A stretch of 64,000 bases of DNA from Chitinophaga agri (GTDB lineage: Bacteria; Bacteroidota; Bacteroidia; Chitinophagales; Chitinophagaceae). Below, piece by piece: positions 23,749 through 33,237 of the stretch. The translations under genes and the position numbers were made by a program. Position 1 is the stretch's first letter. Each line of letters begins with the position of its first letter. Location: positions 1,860,001-1,924,000 of the forward strand of contig NZ_CP048113.1 of assembly GCF_010093065.1 (NCBI RefSeq), written 5' to 3'. Below the pieces are notes generated by a model, which worked only from the letters and a program-made list of their open reading frames with translations, had not been told where the DNA came from and made no database searches.

Positions 23749-25026
23749 CTAATTTTTATAATCAAACACCAGCTGGCAAAAGATCTTCACCCCTGCATCC
23801 AGCTTTGTATCATCAATATAGAAATCCGGTGTATGATGTGCGGCCGCCTTTAACGCGTCCTGCCCAGGCGCCATCCCTCCCAGGAAGAAGAAGAAGGCAG
23901 GAGCCTTATCTCCATAAAAGGAAAAGTCTTCCGCTCCTGTTGTCCAGTCGGCTTCTTTCACGTTGTCTTTACCAACAGCTGCCTCAATGGAAGGCAACAT
24001 TCGCTTTACCAGGGCCGGGTCATTATAGGTCACTTTGGTCTTTGTATCAATGCTTACCTCAGCGATGGCACCGGAAGCCTCCGCGATCTTAGTGGCAGTC
24101 AGCTTCATTCTTTCATGCACATCCGCCTGCATCCGGGTGTCCAGCGTGCGGATCGTTCCTTCCATGACCAGCTCCTCCGGAATGATATTACTTCTCACAC
24201 CACTATGGATCTTCCCTACGGTGATCACCACAGGGGCCTTGGTGAGTTCGGCCTGACGACTCACGATCGTCTGGAAGCCCTGGATGATCTGTGCGGCCAC
24301 AACGACCGGGTCGATGCCGTGCCAGGGTTGTGAGCCATGGGACTGACGGCCTTTCACCCTTACTACAAACCAGTCACTGGAGGCCATCTCTGCTCCTGAT
24401 TTGAATTTAACAGTACCGACGGGTGTCTGGGAGTTGATATGCATGCCGAAAATGGCATCCACTTTTGGATTGTCCATCACCCCTTCCTTGATCATCAGGG
24501 GAGCGCCTCCTTCTTCATCGACGGGGGCCCCTTCTTCGGCGGGCTGAAAGATAAATTTAACCGTTCCTGGTACATCCCTCTTCATCGCAGTGAGTACGGT
24601 GGCTGCGCCTAACAGCATGGCCACATGGGTATCATGACCGCAGGCATGCATAACCGGTACCTGCTGACCAAGATAGTCGGCTGTATCGACAGATTTAAAA
24701 GGAAGGTTCGCCCTTTCATATACTGGCAATGCATCCATATCTGCCCGCAGGGCGACTACCGAACCAGGTTTACCACCCTTGAGCAGCGCGACCACACCAG
24801 TCCTGCCAACACCAGTCTGCACTTCGAGGCCAAGCGCTTTTAAACGGGCAGCGACATAGGCAGCTGTCCGGTACTCGCGGTTGGACAGCTCGGGATGCTG
24901 ATGCAGGTAGCGTCTCCAGGCGACAACTGAATCTTTGACGCCAGCCACCTGTTTATCGAGGTTTTTCAGCTGTGCCGTGGTCAATAGGGGCGCTAGTATT
25001 AACAGTGTGATAAGCGGGGATTTCAT
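23749..25026 (-). CDS. M20D-family amidohydrolase (N-acyl-amino-acid/IAA-amido hydrolase type), exported
   Basis: The 425-residue protein starts MKSPLITLLILAPLLTTAQ, a signal peptide, at the ATG at 25026; the frame continues to 25110 but without that logic. Metal-binding motifs follow the M20D order: ALRADMDALPV, HACGHDTHVAMLLG, PAEEGAP, GMHINSQTPVGT and a late PDFY preceded by an AAHHTPDF histidine. A dimerisation domain interrupts the catalytic domain (residues about 210-320). Relatives remove acyl groups from amino acids or cleave N-acyl dipeptides; a periplasmic location is implied by the signal. It is convergent with the subtilisin-like gene and divergent from yceI. Confidence 0.92.
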   Translation of the reverse strand: MKSPLITLLILAPLLTTAQLKNLDKQVAGVKDSVVAWRRYLHQHPELSNREYRTAAYVAARLKALGLEVQTGVGRTGVVALLKGGKPGSVVALRADMDALPVYERANLPFKSVDTADYLGQQVPVMHACGHDTHVAMLLGAATVLTAMKRDVPGTVKFIFQPAEEGAPVDEEGGAPLMIKEGVMDNPKVDAIFGMHINSQTPVGTVKFKSGAEMASSDWFVVRVKGRQSHGSQPWHGIDPVVVAAQIIQGFQTIVSRQAELTKAPVVITVGKIHSGVRSNIIPEELVMEGTIRTLDTRMQADVHERMKLTATKIAEASGAIAEVSIDTKTKVTYNDPALVKRMLPSIEAAVGKDNVKEADWTTGAEDFSFYGDKAPAFFFFLGGMAPGQDALKAAAHHTPDFYIDDTKLDAGVKIFCQLVFDYKN

Positions 25027-25235
25027 AAGCAATGACAGATTTGGTTGATTGATAACTACAAAATATAGCTTTTCGGCCGAACTGCATAAAGATATATCGA
25101 CTGGACTCACGTAAGCGCCTACTCATTTTAGTCAGTTGTCCGGGAAGTAATAATCAGCCGGCATACTGACGACCGTCATGATACACCCCAGCCCGGCCCG
25201 CTAATTTGCAGCATCAAATCTTAGTAAACAGAATT

Positions 25236-25811
25236 ATGAAAACATTACTCAAATCGATCGCACTGTTGTTGTTTATCCACCCTATTACCTGTAAACTTTT
25301 TGCCCAGGTGCAGTATCAGCAGAGAAACGACTTTAATCTATCCATCGCGGGTACTTCTACAATGCATGACTGGGAGATGAAAACATCTAAAATTGCCTGT
25401 AATGCCACCTTCACATTTTATGAAGACGGAGAGCTCGGAGGACTGACGTTACTTAATTTCACGATGCCGGCAGAGAGCCTGAAAAGTGAACGAACGGGGC
25501 TGGATGCTGTTGCGTACAAGGCATTGAAAACAAAGCAGTATCCGACTATCACATTCAATCTGATCAAAGCGACCGTATCCAAACAAGGCACGCTGATCAC
25601 CTGTACCGGAAGTCTGACTGTAGCAGGAGAAACCAGGGATATTGACCTGGTGGCAGCAACAAAAGTTAACAAAGACCGTAGTATCAATATCAGGGGTAGC
25701 AAGCAGATAGACATGCGGGATTTCGAAATTGACCCACCTTCATTCCTGTTCGGTAAATTTACTACCGGAGAAATCGTTACGATCAACTTCGACCTTACAT
25801 TCAGGCAATAA
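25236..25811 (+). CDS. YceI-family periplasmic protein
   Basis: The 191-residue protein starts MKTLLKSIALLLFIHPITCKLFAQ (signal peptide). The mature part is a YceI-like lipocalin barrel: FNLSIAGTSTMHDWEM at the start, LDAVAYKALKTKQYPTITFNL in the middle and DMRDFEIDPPSFLFGKFTTGEIVTINFDLTF at the end. The TSTMHDWE opening is typical of the branch found in Bacteroidota. Members bind isoprenoid lipids such as polyprenyl quinones. A second, lipoprotein member is at 43542-44213. It is followed by the fucosidase gene 133 bp downstream. Confidence 0.85.
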   Translation: MKTLLKSIALLLFIHPITCKLFAQVQYQQRNDFNLSIAGTSTMHDWEMKTSKIACNATFTFYEDGELGGLTLLNFTMPAESLKSERTGLDAVAYKALKTKQYPTITFNLIKATVSKQGTLITCTGSLTVAGETRDIDLVAATKVNKDRSINIRGSKQIDMRDFEIDPPSFLFGKFTTGEIVTINFDLTFRQ

Positions 25812-25944
25812 TTCAATCATTTTACTGCTTTCCACATCAAATCTGCTAAAAGTTCATCAGCATCGGCTAAAATATGCGTACCGTGTACAGATCTATTCCG
25901 GATCTTACAGCGGCAACTGAATACTTATTTAAACAGGTCTATAC

Positions 25945-27360
25945 ATGAGGAAATCATTAGGAGTATTCCCACTATTAGTAACATGCATGCTGATGGGGAA
26001 GCAGGTATCAGCCCAGGAGAAAGAGGGGGTACATGAAATGTCGAAGGATTACCAGGCGCCAACAGATCCGCTGGTCATCAGAAAACTATCAAAATGGCAG
26101 GACCAGCGCTTTGGCCTCTTTATGCACTGGGGTACCTATACGCTCTGGGGAGAGGTAGAAAGCTGGAGTATCTGTCCTGTAGACTGGGTAGTCAGAAAAG
26201 GCCCGTATAGTGAAGATTACAACACATACAGAACGGCGTATGAACATCTGCAATATGACTTCAATCCGGTGGAATTCAATCCGGAAAAATGGGAGAAAGC
26301 CGCTAAAGCAGCCGGTATGCGTTATGTGGTATTTACGACCAAACATCACGACGGCTTTTGCATGTTCGATACAAAAGAAACTGATTATAAGATCACAAGT
26401 CCTAATACACCGTTCTCAAAGAATCCAAGGGCTAACGTAACCAAAGAGATCTTCAACGCCTTCCGTAAGGACAGTTTTATGATAGGCGCGTACTTCTCCA
26501 AACCGGACTGGCATAGCCAGGACTTCTGGTGGAAATACTATCCACCGAAAGATGAACATGTCAACTATGACATCAAGAAGTTCCCTGAGCGCTGGCAGCG
26601 TTTCAATGACTACACTTACAACCAGATCGAGGACCTGATGACCAATTATGGCTCCGTAGATATTCTGTGGCTGGATGGCGGCTGGGTAAGGCCGGACGGC
26701 AAACAAAGCCTGGACATGCACCGCATCGTAAAGATGGCGCGTACGCATCAGCCGGGACTGATCGTAGTAGACAGGACCGTGCCGGGTGAGTTTGAAAACT
26801 ATACCACTCCTGAACAGTCTATCCCTGATAAACCACTGCCCTATCCATGGGAAACGTGTATGACCATGGGTTACTCCTGGAGCTATAGCCCACGGGATGA
26901 ATATAAACCTTCCCGTCAACTGGTCTCCCTGCTGGTAAAGATCGTGTCCAGAGGTGGTAACTTCCTCCTGAACATCGGACCGAGTGAAAAGGGCGACTGG
27001 GCACCAGATGCCTACAAACGCCTGGAAGACATGGGTAAATGGATGGACATCAACGGAGAAGGTATACACGGCTCTGCACCAGTAGCTCCTTATTCTGATA
27101 AGAATGTGTATTTCACACGATCCAAAGACCAGCAGTCCATCTATGGCTATTATCTCTCTGAAACAGATGACGTGAAATTGCCGGCAACCGTCACTTTCGC
27201 CGTACAGGATATAAAGAAGATTAGTAAGATCACGCTTTTAGGTACCAAAGCAAAACTGCAATGGACACTGAAAGATGGACAACTGACCATCCGCATACCT
27301 AAAAACATACAGGAAAACAGCGGCCTGAAATATGCTGCTGCTTTCAAAATTAGTGTATAG
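25945..27360 (+). CDS. Alpha-L-fucosidase, glycoside hydrolase family 29
   Basis: The 471-residue protein has a signal peptide (MRKSLGVFPLLVTCMLMGKQVSAQ). The GH29 barrel shows RFGLFMHWGTYTLWGE near residue 53, GMRYVVFTTKHHDGFCMFDT near 125, YFSKPDWHS near 185 and DILWLDGGWV near 233, where the first aspartate of WLDGG is the usual nucleophile. A further GGNFLLNIGPSEKGDW near 340 is typical. A C-terminal beta domain of about 90 residues follows. It would release fucose from glycans in the periplasm or outside. A terminator follows directly. Confidence 0.94.
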   Translation: MRKSLGVFPLLVTCMLMGKQVSAQEKEGVHEMSKDYQAPTDPLVIRKLSKWQDQRFGLFMHWGTYTLWGEVESWSICPVDWVVRKGPYSEDYNTYRTAYEHLQYDFNPVEFNPEKWEKAAKAAGMRYVVFTTKHHDGFCMFDTKETDYKITSPNTPFSKNPRANVTKEIFNAFRKDSFMIGAYFSKPDWHSQDFWWKYYPPKDEHVNYDIKKFPERWQRFNDYTYNQIEDLMTNYGSVDILWLDGGWVRPDGKQSLDMHRIVKMARTHQPGLIVVDRTVPGEFENYTTPEQSIPDKPLPYPWETCMTMGYSWSYSPRDEYKPSRQLVSLLVKIVSRGGNFLLNIGPSEKGDWAPDAYKRLEDMGKWMDINGEGIHGSAPVAPYSDKNVYFTRSKDQQSIYGYYLSETDDVKLPATVTFAVQDIKKISKITLLGTKAKLQWTLKDGQLTIRIPKNIQENSGLKYAAAFKISV

Positions 27361-27381
27361 TGCGCAAAACATACACAAGCG

Positions 27382-27411
27382 AAGGCTGTTCCGTCAAAAG
27401 CGGGCAGCCTT
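27382..27411 (+). terminator. Hairpin terminator after the fucosidase gene
   Basis: AAGGCTG (27382-27388) pairs with CAGCCTT (27405-27411), and the T run TTTTTT follows. Confidence 0.8.
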
Positions 27412-27528
27412 TTTTGTGCGACCAGGACAATGTTAGTTAACGTTCCTTTATCAATCCTTTAACTTTTTTTTAGAATACGTTTCTTCACTTTTACAGTGTA
27501 ACCTATACGTAACACCTATAACCAATTT

Positions 27529-28038
27529 ATGTTAAAGAAATCTACTATTGTGCTGGCATCATGTGCCTTATTGTCGTTTGTGTCTGCGACGGGATTTGCT
27601 CAGAAGATGGCTTATATCAATATGCAACAACTGGTGACCAGTATGCCGGAAGCCAAACGTGCATTTGATACATTGCAGGTATATCAGAATGAAATGGAAA
27701 AAGACGGCAGGGAATTAATCACAGATTTTCAGACCCAGGTGGCAAAGTACCAGGAGATGGAGGCAACGCTCAAGCCGGATTTAAAAGAACTGAAACTAAA
27801 GCAACTGGAGGAAGCGAAAGCGAATATTGAACAGTACCGGGCACGCATGGAACAACGACTGGCTGAAAAAGAACAGGCATTAACGCTGCCTATCATTACA
27901 AAAGCGAAGAAAATAGTCGCCGATCTGGCAGCTGAAAAAGGTTTTGTATGTGTACTGGACAATTCTAAAGATATTATTATAACGGCTACCTGTGAGGATC
28001 TGATGCCCGCAGCAAAACAGAAACTCGGTATTAAGTAG
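27529..28038 (+). CDS. OmpH/Skp-family periplasmic chaperone
   Basis: The 169-residue protein begins MLKKSTIVLASCALLSFVSATGFAQ (signal peptide). It continues KMAYINMQQLVTSMPEAKRAFDTL, the OmpH start, then a long charged coiled coil (residues about 55-130, with KELKLKQLEEAKANIEQYRARMEQ) and a short beta C terminus (VCVLDNSKDIIITATCEDLM). Skp-like trimers hold unfolded outer-membrane proteins in the periplasm. It is a single-gene unit between two terminators. Confidence 0.9.
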   Translation: MLKKSTIVLASCALLSFVSATGFAQKMAYINMQQLVTSMPEAKRAFDTLQVYQNEMEKDGRELITDFQTQVAKYQEMEATLKPDLKELKLKQLEEAKANIEQYRARMEQRLAEKEQALTLPIITKAKKIVADLAAEKGFVCVLDNSKDIIITATCEDLMPAAKQKLGIK

Positions 28039-28061
28039 TCATTCATCCATTGTGTAAACCT

Positions 28062-28095
28062 AAAAGGGCAGCCGCGGTAAGCGGACTGCCCTTTT
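28062..28095. terminator. Bidirectional terminator between ompH and the TonB receptor
   Basis: AAAAGGGCAG (28062-28071) pairs with CTGCCCTTTT (28086-28095), and CCGC/GCGG extend the stem inside. Both flanks give A/T tracts. Confidence 0.85.
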
Positions 28096-28115
28096 CTCAT
28101 GTATTTATCTTCCGA

Positions 28116-31100
28116 TCAGAATCCGTATCTGATACCAAACTGGATCTGCCATGGATTACCTGATGGCGTGATCACCCCGGAGTTCACATTCACGTTATAC
28201 TTATACGCGCGTGCATCGGGATCGAAATCGGCCAGCGAATAAATATTCTGTTTACCCAGTGTCTTAATCGTACCCCAGTCTTTTTTGATCATATTGGCGA
28301 CGTTAAAGAAATCGGCCGACAGCTCTATGAACTGTGATTTATGGATCCTGATCTTATTCGCGATCCTCATATCCCAGATACCATAGAAGCCATTTACACC
28401 GCCGTTCCTTTCAGCGATCTTACCGGTACTTTTTCTGATATAATCTTTCACACTCTCTGCTGCCTGCGGATTGTCCAGGATCTGCTGGACCCCCTTACGT
28501 ACTTTCTCTGCTACAGTAGGGTCTTTCGGATCAAATACAAAAGCCAGGTCGTTAGAGTTAACGAAGTCACCGTTCACGTTACCACCCACTGCCAGCGAAT
28601 AACGGCTACCACCAATACCGGAATAACGGATACCGACGTTGAAGCCCCAGAAGGAAGGCAGTGTACCATAGAAGACCACTTTATGACGGAACTGGTTATC
28701 GGAATAAGACATCGTACGCAGGTCACGCGGATCGTCTTTCACCATCAGTGACAGCGTGGCCGTATTGGCTACGTCGCCGTTATAGGATGTGTTGTCTTTG
28801 GTATCGTTCCAGGTATAGCTGAAAGATATTTCCCCATCTCTGAAATAACGGTAGGTAGCGTCTATCACAAACGCAAACTGGTTCACCTTTCCTTCACTGT
28901 TTAGCTCCAGTACACGGCCTACTTTATCACTCTTACGACCCTTCATCCAGTTAGTAGCACCATTGGTGGTGTCAATACTATTTGCAGGAACAAATACACC
29001 GCGGTTGCCTTCATTTGCCAGACGGAATAAAGGTTGATCCGACATATTGCGGTCTACATACATGTAATTGTTACGGGCAAGTGTCATGAACGCGGTGATA
29101 CCCATTTTAAAGCGCTCATTGAAGAAGTGGTTATAGGAAACATTCGCCTTGTATACTACCGGTATACGGGCGTCTTTACCATTCATGTTGATCGTACCCT
29201 GACGGTCCAGGCCCAGCTGCTCAAACAGCTCTTTACCCGGTGCAGACTTAGGGTTCTTACGGTACTCGACGAAGTTCGGTGCAGGTACATTCTCACCCTG
29301 CAGATCAACCGTCAGTACCTTTGTACCGTCAAACAACATGTTATTGATCATCGCATAGTTGTTGATATCAGAGCCAAAGATTGCTGCACCGAAACGCAGG
29401 TAATCGGTATGTTTCTCATTGATATCCCAGTTGAACTGAACGCGCGGCTGGATCTGGAAAGTGTTCAATGAACGGTCTGTACGTAGTCCCAGTTCACTGT
29501 ATACTACCGGATTGAAATTCGGCTTATTCAGGTAAGTAGTGTAGTCCGCACGGATGCCGGCGATCATTTCAAAACCAGGAAAGAGTTTGGTCTGCATCTG
29601 CGCATACAGGGCGCTCGCAATGATGTTTTGCTTTACGCTCGGGTCATCTGCCAGGGCTACTTCACGTGCATACCGGTACGGCTTCATGTTGTTGAAATTA
29701 TCCAGACCGGTGAAATAGAAACGGCCGTTCATTTCACTACCATACAGAGAGTTCATGTGACTGTACATGATGTCAGCACCGAAGGTGTAGTTCGCCTTAT
29801 TGGTATTAAAATATACGTTATCGACGATCTGTGCGACGTGGTTGTAGAAATGCTCAGGAGAATAACGTTGTCCGCCCAGCTGTATAGTCGTGAAGACATC
29901 ATTATCGTTGATCTTAGACTGTACACGTTCCACAATGGCACGCGGAATATTCTGCGCCGGCAGCTGGCTACCCGGAGAACTCTCTTCGAATGTATACAGG
30001 TGCTGTACCTTCAGTTCGTTCGTGAGCCTCGGATTGAGCACCGTACGAAGTGTAGCGAGGATACTGTTGTTGATCGCCTTTGCATCCGCATATACCTCAT
30101 ACAGGTTGATCGCACTATTATCATCACGACCCAGTGGTGCACGGTCACTGATAAAGTTATCACGCAGGGTCAGGAGGCTCTTTTCGCTCAGCTGAATATC
30201 AATACGGCCAAAGATCGCGTCGGTGCTTCTTTTCTTGTCGAAAGAGCCGAACTGTCTGTCATTGGATACACCGTATTTACCCCGGGCGATGGTGAGAAAA
30301 TTATCCAGGGTAGACTGTGTAACGTTCAGCCGTTTCTCATCTGCGGGAGACTGGATATCTGCCAGTTGTAACGGACGGGCGTCCGCCTGACGGTCCCATG
30401 CTACGAAGAAGTGCGCTTTATCTTTTATGATTGGTCCCGATAAGGTGAAACCAAACTGTTTGGTAGAAAAATCATTCACACGCTTTGCACCACGGATGTC
30501 ATAGTTAGAAGAGAGCTGATCGGCTCTGTAAAACAGGAATGCGCTGCCGGAAAAAGTATTGGTACCTGACTTGGTTACCGTACTAATGGTACCGCCACCA
30601 CTACGGCCGAACGTTACGTCGTACTGGTTGGTCACCACCTTGAACTCCCTGATCGCTTCCATCGACAACGCGTACGGTCCGCCGATACGGGTATTCGTGC
30701 CACTGCTCGAAGTCGGGTTCTTGGCACTGGTACCATCTATCGTAATATTGGTAGAAGAGCCCAGCTGGCCAGCCAGGTTACTGCCATTACTTAAAGGAGA
30801 GAGATCAATGAGAGACGAGAAGTTGCGACCGTTCACAGGCAGGCGGGCAATATCACGTGCAGTTACTGTGGTAGCGGCACCGAAGTTCTCAGTTTTGTTC
30901 TTCAGTGCATTACCGGAAACTGTGATTTCCTTCATGCCTACAGCCGCTGATCTCATGGCTACATTGATCCTGATAACGTCTCCCTGGTTAAGGGAATAAC
31001 CGGTCAGTTTCTGCTCACTGTAGCCGACGAAAGAGATAGTCACGGTGTATGGTCCACCGAGCGGCAATTCCTTTAAGGAGAACTCGCCCTTTGAGTTTGT

Positions 31101-31286
31101 AATGGTCCGGCTACTAAAACCAGTAGATTCATTCCGGACAAGCACAGAAGCGCCGGGAATCAACTGTTTTGTTTCATCTGCAACGACGCCGGCGATGGAC
31201 GCCTGCGTGGTCTGGGCGAACAGCTGTTTGTGAGTTAAACAGCACAGTAGTAGCAACAATGTAATGCTGGCAAATATAGGTTTCAT
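28116..31286 (-). CDS. Oar-type TonB-dependent receptor with carboxypeptidase-regulatory-like domain
   Basis: The 1056-residue protein starts MKPIFASITLLLLLCCLTHKQLFAQ at the ATG at 31286. Residues 30-115 are a CarboxypepD_reg-like domain (ASIAGVVADETKQLIPGASVLVRNE). A plug domain follows (ITVSGNAL, RDIARLPVNGRNFSSLIDLSPL), then a 22-strand-type barrel ending GNPWQIQFGIRYGF with the terminal aromatic. No SusD partner is adjacent, so this is the Oar branch, not SusC. It imports an unknown large ligand, or acts in surface structure. It shares long stretches with the receptor at 59738-62953, for instance SYSDNQFRHK and GKIA-RNGG, so the two are paralogues. Confidence 0.92.
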   Translation of the reverse strand: MKPIFASITLLLLLCCLTHKQLFAQTTQASIAGVVADETKQLIPGASVLVRNESTGFSSRTITNSKGEFSLKELPLGGPYTVTISFVGYSEQKLTGYSLNQGDVIRINVAMRSAAVGMKEITVSGNALKNKTENFGAATTVTARDIARLPVNGRNFSSLIDLSPLSNGSNLAGQLGSSTNITIDGTSAKNPTSSSGTNTRIGGPYALSMEAIREFKVVTNQYDVTFGRSGGGTISTVTKSGTNTFSGSAFLFYRADQLSSNYDIRGAKRVNDFSTKQFGFTLSGPIIKDKAHFFVAWDRQADARPLQLADIQSPADEKRLNVTQSTLDNFLTIARGKYGVSNDRQFGSFDKKRSTDAIFGRIDIQLSEKSLLTLRDNFISDRAPLGRDDNSAINLYEVYADAKAINNSILATLRTVLNPRLTNELKVQHLYTFEESSPGSQLPAQNIPRAIVERVQSKINDNDVFTTIQLGGQRYSPEHFYNHVAQIVDNVYFNTNKANYTFGADIMYSHMNSLYGSEMNGRFYFTGLDNFNNMKPYRYAREVALADDPSVKQNIIASALYAQMQTKLFPGFEMIAGIRADYTTYLNKPNFNPVVYSELGLRTDRSLNTFQIQPRVQFNWDINEKHTDYLRFGAAIFGSDINNYAMINNMLFDGTKVLTVDLQGENVPAPNFVEYRKNPKSAPGKELFEQLGLDRQGTINMNGKDARIPVVYKANVSYNHFFNERFKMGITAFMTLARNNYMYVDRNMSDQPLFRLANEGNRGVFVPANSIDTTNGATNWMKGRKSDKVGRVLELNSEGKVNQFAFVIDATYRYFRDGEISFSYTWNDTKDNTSYNGDVANTATLSLMVKDDPRDLRTMSYSDNQFRHKVVFYGTLPSFWGFNVGIRYSGIGGSRYSLAVGGNVNGDFVNSNDLAFVFDPKDPTVAEKVRKGVQQILDNPQAAESVKDYIRKSTGKIAERNGGVNGFYGIWDMRIANKIRIHKSQFIELSADFFNVANMIKKDWGTIKTLGKQNIYSLADFDPDARAYKYNVNVNSGVITPSGNPWQIQFGIRYGF

Positions 31287-31366
31287 AAGCGCGAAAATAG
31301 ACGTGTACCTATCGTCATGCAATACGAACGTGGGTTATTAACACAGATTTCATATTAGGTGCAAAC

Positions 31367-32071
31367 TCATCTGCGTGTCCATTCCTCATGGATAGGATCA
31401 CCTGTGGAACTCTTGCCGCTATGATCCCATTTATCGCCGGTAACAGCACCTTTAAATGTTAAGGTAGCACCTACCCTGCTGTTGTCTCTTGAGAACCATT
31501 CTATCTTTTCTGTATATACGCCGTTCTCAAATGTATAAGAGCCGCCACCTGTTCCAAAGAACTGGCCCGTCTTCGTATTCATCGCGATCCACTGGAATTT
31601 GGTACCGGTGAGGACCTTGATGGTTTTTCTGTAGCCGGGCTGCATGACATTCATTGTACCATTATTCTCCCTTCCGGTGATCTGCCATACGCCTGTCATC
31701 GGACTGTTACCGTCATCTATTCTTGTCCACGTCATCTTCTCATTGCCTAAAGTCAGCGTGAGATCATCCCCTTCGAAGTTAACGGTGGCATCGGGGTTAG
31801 TGCCTACCTGAGAAGAATCAGCGGAATTGAATTCAATGTGCGTGGTACCGCCATTGTCACTCGTCCCTTCCCAGGTACCACCCAGGGTAGCTTTAAAACC
31901 GGACGCATCATAGGAAGTGATGGTAAAATAACCATTGGTGATCAGCATAATGGAAGTATTATTACCCGAGAAGGCTTTCCAGGCGCCAATAACAGGTGAT
32001 TGCGCATAGGCAGGTGCGATTGCTGAAATGGTCAGCAGGACTAGGAACAAAGAGCGGATGATCGTTTTCAT
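31367..32071 (-). CDS. Secreted protein of two lipocalin-like repeats
   Basis: The 234-residue protein begins with a signal peptide, MKTIIRSLFLVLLTISAIAPAYAQ. Two similar halves follow: one opens VIGAWKAFSGNNTSIML and the other MTGVWQITGRENNGTMN. Each has a run of beta strands with a late W (TWEGTSDNGG, KMTWTRI, KIEWFSRD, HEEWTRR), as in lipocalin-like DUF repeats. No ligand or catalytic residues can be read. It lies 80 bp upstream of the TonB receptor on the same strand; a shared transcript is possible. Confidence 0.75.
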   Translation of the reverse strand: MKTIIRSLFLVLLTISAIAPAYAQSPVIGAWKAFSGNNTSIMLITNGYFTITSYDASGFKATLGGTWEGTSDNGGTTHIEFNSADSSQVGTNPDATVNFEGDDLTLTLGNEKMTWTRIDDGNSPMTGVWQITGRENNGTMNVMQPGYRKTIKVLTGTKFQWIAMNTKTGQFFGTGGGSYTFENGVYTEKIEWFSRDNSRVGATLTFKGAVTGDKWDHSGKSSTGDPIHEEWTRR

Positions 32072-32163
32072 AACTGGTGGATTTTATATCCTAAATGTAC
32101 ACCATAACATTTGCTTCAGTAAAAGAAAAAAACCTATCTTGACGCCCATCCAATAAATATCTG

Positions 32164-32742
32164 ATGACAGACCAATCAACAGCCAACAATCCGGCGGCAC
32201 GGTACCTTGCACACCTGGATAATCTATTCCAGACTGAACCTGAATTTTATAGTGAAAACAGTTCGGAAGACGGACTTCCTGCTGTCACTGCGATCGTATA
32301 CCGGGACATTCCTGAAAAAGGATACATCACTGCATTTACTTACGGGTTGTCACTGGCATCACATCCTGACTGGAAACTGGGCCGTCCGGAATTGTGTGTA
32401 TGTGTGGCTTCGGCTAATGATTCCTGGGCGCATGTCGGCGCTTATATTGCCGGCAAACTGCGGGGAGATTGTCCATTCCTGTATGGACAAACGATTAACT
32501 TCGGTACGCCGATCAGCGAAGATTCCGGCATGGACGCGTTCCTTGTGTTTGCGCCAAGTATACTGGACAGGGAAGATTATACGGACATAGAAATAGGTGC
32601 TGATTATAAGATCAACATTGCAGGATTATATCCGATCTATGCAGAAGAGATCGAAGCATATGAAAAGATGGGACTGAAAGAGTTCTGGCATCATGCGGAT
32701 TTTGATAACTACAGTGTTAACAGAAATAAAGTAACCTTATAA
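32164..32742 (+). CDS. Suppressor-of-fused (SUFU) domain protein
   Basis: The 192-residue protein matches bacterial SUFU-domain proteins: LPAVTAIVYRDIPEKGYITAFTYGLS near residue 40, HPDWKLGRPELCVCVAS near 72, WAHVGAYIAGKL near 95, CPFLYGQTINFGTPIS near 110, and GLYPIYAEEIEAYEKMG near 160. No signal peptide is present. Bacterial SUFU proteins are known from polymorphic toxin systems, where many act as immunity proteins, but they also occur alone. The next gene starts 2 bp after its stop, so the pair is tightly coupled. No toxin is present nearby. Confidence 0.88.
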   Translation: MTDQSTANNPAARYLAHLDNLFQTEPEFYSENSSEDGLPAVTAIVYRDIPEKGYITAFTYGLSLASHPDWKLGRPELCVCVASANDSWAHVGAYIAGKLRGDCPFLYGQTINFGTPISEDSGMDAFLVFAPSILDREDYTDIEIGADYKINIAGLYPIYAEEIEAYEKMGLKEFWHHADFDNYSVNRNKVTL

Positions 32743-32744
32743 CT

Positions 32745-33152
32745 ATGACATATGAACTCACCATTACAAGATCGGAAGAACGGGGAACGGACTATGATGC
32801 AACGCACCCTGGCTATATCACCTTAGAACAATGGAACGCATGTGCAGCAGGCGATGCAGAACTGGACCTCATAAATCACGATCCTTTTATCAACCAGCCT
32901 GCACCCGGCTTCTGTCACTGGCTCAGCTATCCGGGGAATCCGGAACGCGCCATGCAGCCATGGTTTGCCTATCATAATGGGACCGTCCGTACGAAAGCGG
33001 ACCCGCCTGTGATGCGAAAAACGCTACAGATCGCGGCTGCACTGGATGCCTTTGTAGTAGGTGAAGAAGGAGAACGTTTTACAGAGGAAATGATAGATGA
33101 GATAGAACAATTTATGCAGCTCGCCTTAGCGCAGGATAAACCCCGCAAATAG
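32745..33152 (+). CDS. Uncharacterised partner of the SUFU protein
   Basis: The 135-residue product starts MTYELTITRSEERGTDYDATHPGYITLEQWNAC in outline, then has PAPGFCHWLSYPGNPERAMQPWFAYHNGTVRTK and an acidic helical C terminus (EEMIDEIEQFMQLAL). It is cytoplasmic in character. The motif W-x-Y followed by a short strand with G-x-V is reminiscent of small immunity-type proteins in polymorphic toxin loci, but I do not recognise a named family. The 2-bp spacing after the SUFU gene strongly suggests one operon and a shared role. Confidence 0.75.
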   Translation: MTYELTITRSEERGTDYDATHPGYITLEQWNACAAGDAELDLINHDPFINQPAPGFCHWLSYPGNPERAMQPWFAYHNGTVRTKADPPVMRKTLQIAAALDAFVVGEEGERFTEEMIDEIEQFMQLALAQDKPRK

Positions 33153-33200
33153 TATAAAAACTACCCGATTTTCGGGATCACGTCTAAAAACATTTTCCTA

Positions 33201-33208
33201 TACATTTG
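33201..33208 (+). promoter_or_regulatory. -7 box TACATTTG for the WG/Sel1 gene
   Basis: TACATTTG fits TAnnTTTG and lies 29 bp upstream of the ATG at 33238, giving a short leader. It suggests that the WG/Sel1 gene has its own promoter, separate from the SUFU pair. Confidence 0.45.
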
Positions 33209-33237
33209 TCTGTATAAAATCAAAGCACGGATAGATC

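Noticed and set aside
26416..27069. 217-codon open frame antisense to the fucosidase gene
   Set aside because: The overlapping GH29 gene has complete motifs; the antisense product has none.
29628..30371. 247-codon open frame antisense to the first TonB receptor
   Set aside because: It lies fully inside a well-supported gene on the other strand and has no family-like motif; it is a by-product of codon bias.
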